From Pseudomonadota bacterium (lineage in GTDB: Bacteria; Myxococcota; UBA9042; PHBI01), in contig SXIE01000448.1 of NCBI GenBank assembly GCA_005772945.1, forward strand, positions 1-7,745: 7,745 nt of DNA, written 5' to 3'. The notes under the pieces were generated by a model, which ran no database searches, was not told where the DNA came from, and saw nothing but the letters and a program-made list of their open reading frames with translations. Of the stretch, positions 4,474 through 7,745 are shown in pieces (the first letter of the stretch is position 1; each line of letters opens with the position of its first letter). The position numbers were made by a program, and so were the translations under genes.

Positions 4474-6162
4474 TCAGCTCGATTCCGGGGCTCTCTCCGT
4501 CGGGAGCGTGAAGCCGACCGCGGCGGTGAAGTCGCGGATGGCCGTCTGGATGGTCGCGCCGACCCGCGCGGCGACGGCCGGATCCGCGTGGCTGAGGATC
4601 TGCCGTTTGACGATCGCGACCAGCGCGCGATTGGCGTTGTGGTGGGCGCGCACCTCGGCGTCGAACGCACGGAAGGTGGCCATGGCGTCGGGGGCTGAGA
4701 GGATGCGGATGATGGCGTCGTAGCCTTCCTCGGACCAGATCGAGCGCATGCCGAACGTGAGCACCGTCTGGATGTCGGGCGCAATGCGGGCGGCGATCGC
4801 GGCCACGGCGTCGACGTGATAGGCCTGGCAGTAGACGGGCTCGGTGTAGAGGATGGCCTTGTTGGCCGAGACGGCGTCACTGAAGGACTGATCGCCGCTG
4901 ACGACCGTCGGGGGCTCGGCGGCGAGGAGCAGCCGGCGCATGTCGCGGTAGGGCAGCGGGAAGAACGAGACGACGCGCAGGTGCTTACCCGACGGGGCGA
5001 TGGGGGTCGTCACCGTGACGGGCGTGGCATCGGCCGGCACGAGCCCGGCTTGGGCGTAGCCGAGGAAGGTCAGCGAGGCGACGCCGCGGCTGCGCAGGCG
5101 GGCCACGAGCGCGTCGTTGACGAAGGCGTCGTGGAGCTCTTGGGGAGTGCGCGGGGTCGGGAGGACCAGGTCGACGTCGCGGGTGTGGCTTCTCCCTGAG
5201 CCGCTCTCCATGATCGACACGTAGTCGAGGAAGAGGTCATAGCCCGAGGTCGCGTAGCCGGCGTAGAGCGCGGCGTCGGGCGTGGTGCTCGCGACCTGGC
5301 GCAGGTGAGCGCCGAGGGCCGGGTGCTCGATCGCGGCGAGCTGGGCCGCGCGCGCCGCCGGGTCGCGCTCGATCTCCAGGGCCTGGGCGGTCAGCGCCTC
5401 GTCGATGTGGATGCCGACCTCGCCGACGTCGAGTCCGCAGGCGCGCGCCGCGAGGAGCGGCTGGGCCATGAAGGCCCGGAGCGGGTTGTCGGCTCGCTCC
5501 GAGACGAGGCCTTCGAGGATGTGGCCGATGGGGTAGGGGCGCTTGCCGTCCTCGGCGCAGAGGATGTCGCCGGTCGAGGCGCGGTGTCCGAGGTCGTCGG
5601 GCGAGACGCCGGCCGTCCGCGCCGCCTCGTCCATGTACGTGTCGACGAAGGCTTCGAGAGGCGGCATGAGGCCCTTGAAGGCGTCATTGCGGAGGTAGCG
5701 CAGCGAGCCGTACTCGGAGAGGTAGACGAACGGCGTCGCGGGCGAGACGGCGAGCGCGGCTAGGACGGCCTCGCGGCTGCGGCAGTGATCGAAGTTGCCG
5801 GGGGCCGAGATGACGAGCGTCGGTGTGCGATGGGTCTGGAGCTTGGCGAACTCGTCGACGCCGTAGAGGGCGACGCCCTCGGGGCGGCCGAAGCGCTCCT
5901 GCTTGGCGCGTCCGGTGCTGGCGAGGATGAGCTCGCAGGCGGGCATGGCCTGGTGGAGGAGGCGGAGGAGCTTGGTCGCAAACGCGATGTCGCCCAAGCC
6001 CGCGTCGACCTCATTATAGAGGACGATGCTGGTGCCGGCCGGGATCGCCGCGTCCTCGAACGTCAGGTCGATGGCGCTCTCGAGCTGCTGGCGAAGAACA
6101 TAGGCGCGGTGGATCCAGCCGCTCACGCTCGGAATCGGGATGTGCAGGCGGTCGTCGGTCAT
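4474..6162 (-). CDS. Uncharacterised 562-residue protein resembling a GT-B glycosyltransferase
   Basis: No family was recognised with certainty. Two features suggest a GT-B fold, the two-lobed architecture of many sugar transferases. Near the N-terminus, SIVLYNEVDAGLGDIAFATK (45-64) resembles the GLGD/GxGD strand-loop-helix of GT9-like acceptor lobes and is followed by CELILAS, a typical second strand. Late in the chain, PPTVVSGDQSFSDAVSANKAI (417-437) resembles the donor-lobe loop in which G(D)xS and an E/D-A pair precede a conserved G/N-K. The middle (~170-300) is Ala-rich helical sequence. No signal peptide or membrane helix is seen. ATG 6160-6162 has a GAGGGA ribosome site 7 nt upstream and follows the kinase stop by 40 bp, so it is likely the last gene of the cyclase-kinase operon. 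It faces the deacetylase/ATP-grasp pair. It could instead be a non-enzymatic GT-B relative or a kinase substrate. Confidence 0.55.
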   Translation of the reverse strand: MTDDRLHIPIPSVSGWIHRAYVLRQQLESAIDLTFEDAAIPAGTSIVLYNEVDAGLGDIAFATKLLRLLHQAMPACELILASTGRAKQERFGRPEGVALYGVDEFAKLQTHRTPTLVISAPGNFDHCRSREAVLAALAVSPATPFVYLSEYGSLRYLRNDAFKGLMPPLEAFVDTYMDEAARTAGVSPDDLGHRASTGDILCAEDGKRPYPIGHILEGLVSERADNPLRAFMAQPLLAARACGLDVGEVGIHIDEALTAQALEIERDPAARAAQLAAIEHPALGAHLRQVASTTPDAALYAGYATSGYDLFLDYVSIMESGSGRSHTRDVDLVLPTPRTPQELHDAFVNDALVARLRSRGVASLTFLGYAQAGLVPADATPVTVTTPIAPSGKHLRVVSFFPLPYRDMRRLLLAAEPPTVVSGDQSFSDAVSANKAILYTEPVYCQAYHVDAVAAIAARIAPDIQTVLTFGMRSIWSEEGYDAIIRILSAPDAMATFRAFDAEVRAHHNANRALVAIVKRQILSHADPAVAARVGATIQTAIRDFTAAVGFTLPTERAPESS

Positions 6163-6202
6163 CGGCGGTTCCCTCGCAGTTCCGTTTCGGCCGCAGCGTC
6201 CG

Positions 6203-7279
6203 TCAGCGGCGCGTGCGCTCGGCGGCGCGCCGCACTTTGCGTCCGATCGTCTCGAGTGTCGACTCCGGAACGTAGTCCGCGACGCCGGCGGCGAGCGCGC
6301 CGCTCATGACCCCGAAGTCGTCGTCGGGCCCAACGACGATGATCGGGACGGCGTCGCGCGGGCGTCCGGCGGTCGTCGCGCGGAGCTCGGCGAGGCCGGC
6401 CGCCGGGTCGCGTCGCAGATCGAGCACAAGGGCGACGAGGTCCGTCGGAGGCGCCTGGCGCGGCGCGAGCGGCGCCGGCTCCCAGCCATGCGCGCGCAAG
6501 ACCATCGCAGCCGACACCGCATCTGTCGGGGGCGCGCCGCTGGCGGCGATCTCGACGAGTCCGACGCGAATGGCGTGGCTCCCCTCGCTCGGCGTGCGGT
6601 CGACGGCGTAGGGATCGCGCGGCACCGGGGTCATCGGCGTCAGGCTCGCGGCGCGCGCACGGGCGTCGCGTTCCAGCGTCTCGCGCGCGGGCGGGGTGGG
6701 CCCGAGGGCCGCGCCGAGCGCCTGTTCCAGCTCGGCCGCGCTCTGCGGGCGGCTCTGGGGCGCCTTCTGCAGCGCCCAGAGGATGGCCGCCTCGAGGGGC
6801 TTGGCGATGGGGTGGCTCACGCGCTCGGACGGCGGAACGGGCGGCTCGTAGAGGTGCATCGTCATCGTCTCGAGCGCAGACGCGCCGTCGAAGGGCACGT
6901 GCCCCGTCACCAGCTCATAGAGCACGCAGCCGAGCGCGTAGAGGTCGCTGCGCGGGTCGAGCGGCCGATCGAGCGCCTGCTCGGGTGCCATGAACGCAGG
7001 CGTTCCCGACACCGTGCCCTGGCGCGTCAGGCGCTGTTGGCTCGTGTCGCGAAAGAGGTAGGCCAGCCCGAAGTCGACGAGCTTGACGCGCTCGCGCTGG
7101 TCGCGGTCGAGCGTGATGAGGACGTTCTCGGGCTTGAGATCCCGGTGCAGGAGGCCGAGGTCGTGCGCCGCGCCCAGCACCTGACAGAGCTGGCGCCCGA
7201 GGTCGACGACGCGCTCGGTCGTAAGCGGAAACTCGCGTCCGACAAGGCTCGCGAGCGTCTCGCCCGGGACGTACTCCAT
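6203..7279 (-). CDS. Distal fragment of the split kinase: catalytic C-lobe plus degenerate receiver domain
   Basis: If translation restarts at ATG 7277-7279, this frame makes 358 residues without the glycine loop and ATP-binding Lys, so it should be catalytically dead. It contains HRDLKPEN (45-52), DFG (69-71), APE (98-100) and the rest of the kinase C-lobe to about residue 190, then a Pro/Ala/Arg linker. Residues ~237-358 look like a response-regulator receiver: [10 protein letters not shown] (strand 1), [11 protein letters not shown] (strand 3; Asp in the phospho-acceptor position), [11 protein letters not shown] (strand 4) and [13 protein letters not shown] (strand 5). The conserved Thr/Ser after strand 4 is replaced by Val-Gly, the Lys after strand 5 by Glu (PES for PKP), and the acidic pair after strand 1 is reduced. 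It is therefore probably a pseudo-receiver for protein contacts. No separate ribosome site was found for this start, so independent expression is doubtful. Confidence 0.4.
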   Translation of the reverse strand: MEYVPGETLASLVGREFPLTTERVVDLGRQLCQVLGAAHDLGLLHRDLKPENVLITLDRDQRERVKLVDFGLAYLFRDTSQQRLTRQGTVSGTPAFMAPEQALDRPLDPRSDLYALGCVLYELVTGHVPFDGASALETMTMHLYEPPVPPSERVSHPIAKPLEAAILWALQKAPQSRPQSAAELEQALGAALGPTPPARETLERDARARAASLTPMTPVPRDPYAVDRTPSEGSHAIRVGLVEIAASGAPPTDAVSAAMVLRAHGWEPAPLAPRQAPPTDLVALVLDLRRDPAAGLAELRATTAGRPRDAVPIIVVGPDDDFGVMSGALAAGVADYVPESTLETIGRKVRRAAERTRR

Positions 7280-7361
7280 CGCGATATAGAGCTGACCTTC
7301 GTAGCTCCCGTGATCGTAGACGACGACCGAGCCGGGATGAACGAGGCGGCTCGCGGCGCGC

Positions 7362-7375
7362 GCCTCGCGCCTCGC
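7362..7375 (-). repeat. 7-bp tandem duplication causing the kinase frameshift
   Basis: GCCTCGC occurs twice back to back (7362-7368 and 7369-7375); on the coding strand this is GCGAGGC twice. Seven bases add two codons plus one base, exactly the shift between the two kinase frames. Deleting either copy restores Arg-Glu-Ala-Arg-Ala-Ala-Ser-Arg-Leu across the join. Confidence 0.9.
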
Positions 7376-7549
7376 GCTCGAAGCGCGCCATCAGATCCGC
7401 GCGGCCCGACAGCTCGGGGTGCAGCATCTTGAGCGCCACCGGCCGCTGGAGCGCGACCTGGGTCGCGAGGTACACCGTGCCGAGGCCGCCGACGCCGAGC
7501 AGGCGGTCGATGCGGTAGCGATCGGCGATGAGCTTGTCCTCAGGCGGCG

Positions 7550-7745
7550 TCACGCGCGCTCCTTGAGAAGAAAGACCTCGGTCGCATCGGTGCGCCCGCG
7601 TAGCGCGACGTGCCCCAGCGAGACGGTCTCGAAGGCGCCTTGCAGGCGGTCGCGCGTGTCGCGTGTCAGGACAATCTGCTGCGGCTGGGCGATCTGCTCG
7701 AGGCGCGCGCAGATGTTCACCGCGCTGCCGATCGCCGTGTACTCC
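7550..7745 (-). CDS. Class III adenylate/guanylate cyclase, C-terminal end (5' part outside window)
   Basis: The last 64 residues of a class III nucleotide cyclase, which makes a cyclic nucleotide from ATP or GTP, are visible. [20 protein letters not shown] matches the family sequence YTxIGxxVNxAaRL. Asn and Arg of the NxxxR transition-state motif are present, and Thr in YT occupies the purine-specifying position, which in bacterial class IIIb enzymes usually suggests ATP. Then [12 protein letters not shown] and [20 protein letters not shown] match the usual final strands (ILVSxxT...LGxvxLKGxxxpvxvyxL). It ends KERA at a TGA that overlaps the kinase GTG by 4 bp, so the two are probably translationally coupled. 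The stop-proximal codons include the kinase ribosome site. Membrane, CHASE2, FHA or other input domains would lie upstream and cannot be seen. Confidence 0.85.
   Translation of the reverse strand, partial: EYTAIGSAVNICARLEQIAQPQQIVLTRDTRDRLQGAFETVSLGHVALRGRTDATEVFLLKERA

Larger units (their letters stand above)
6203..7553 (-). pseudogene. Hanks-type serine/threonine protein kinase with C-terminal receiver-like domain, frameshifted
   Basis: Two overlapping frames together encode one Ser/Thr kinase. The first starts at GTG 7553, has a strong AAGGAG ribosome site 5 nt upstream and overlaps the cyclase stop by 4 bp (GTGA). It encodes [20 protein letters not shown] (11-30, glycine loop), VALKML (Lys42, ATP contact) and ARFEREAR (Glu61, helix C), then leaves the kinase frame. 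The rest reads in another frame: [32 protein letters not shown] (catalytic loop), [10 protein letters not shown] (metal-binding DFG), FMAPEQ and [17 protein letters not shown] 7-bp tandem duplication at 7362-7375 causes the shift. Without one copy the gene gives 447 residues with every catalytic motif in place and [16 protein letters not shown], the usual family sequence, at the join. As it stands no full kinase is made unless frameshifting occurs. The break may be a real mutation, a reversible slippage site or an assembly error. Confidence 0.85.

Noticed and set aside
6011..6020. Perfect TATAAT on the minus strand inside the glycosyltransferase-like gene.
   Set aside because: It is formed by Tyr-Asn codons in a conserved-looking segment, and no -35 hexamer lies 16-19 bp upstream.
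6893..6904. 12-bp palindrome GGGCACGTGCCC, containing the CACGTG core found in parS.
   Set aside because: It lacks the TGTT/AACA outer arms of parS and lies in kinase coding sequence, where GC-rich palindromes of this size occur by chance.
7350..7380. Programmed ribosomal frameshifting as the explanation for the split kinase.
   Set aside because: No slippery heptamer of the usual X-XXY-YYZ type is visible, and the exact 7-bp duplication explains the shift fully.
1..7745. CRISPR array, insertion sequence, tRNA or rRNA gene, or attachment site.
   Set aside because: No regularly spaced repeats, transposase-like protein, terminal inverted repeats or RNA-gene sequences were recognised on reading.

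Overview
This is a very GC-rich window (about 70% G+C by eye). Nearly every open frame carries long antisense shadow frames. The mix of a Fis-type sigma-54 activator, a Ser/Thr kinase, a PP2C phosphatase and a class III nucleotide cyclase points to a myxobacterium (Myxococcota, perhaps Polyangiales). That assignment is inferred from gene content and composition; no marker gene is present.

Layout, left to right. (1) 1-531, plus strand: the C-terminal end of a sigma-54-dependent activator, cut by the window edge. (2) 622-1407, minus: a PP2C protein phosphatase whose ribosome binding site lies inside a perfect 9-bp inverted repeat. (3) 1669-2541, minus: an orphan ParB-like protein with a hairpin terminator just downstream and an 18-bp perfect palindrome inside the gene. 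(4) A 143-bp divergent promoter region, 2542-2684, with repeated and palindromic motifs. (5) 2685-3401 and 3398-4354, plus: a PIG-L/LmbE deacetylase and an ATP-grasp ligase joined by a 4-bp ATGA overlap, with a possible 37-residue ORF behind them through another ATGA overlap. (6) Convergent to these, a minus-strand operon read from the right edge: the C-terminal end of a class III adenylate/guanylate cyclase, a Ser/Thr kinase with a C-terminal receiver-like domain, and a 562-residue protein resembling a GT-B glycosyltransferase.

The clearest anomaly is in the kinase gene. A 7-bp unit is tandemly duplicated at 7362-7375 and shifts the frame just after helix alpha-C. Removing one copy gives an uninterrupted kinase of 447 residues with all catalytic motifs. 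As read, the gene is split into an ATP-binding N-lobe piece and a piece carrying the rest of the kinase and the receiver-like domain.

The genes suggest two themes. One is signalling: cyclase plus kinase in one operon, with the PP2C phosphatase nearby in its own unit. The other is chemistry on a sugar or amino-sugar substrate: a deacetylase coupled to an ATP-grasp ligase, with a glycosyltransferase-like gene facing them. A pathway that frees an amine and then acylates or ligates it is a reasonable hypothesis, but the sequence does not show the substrate.
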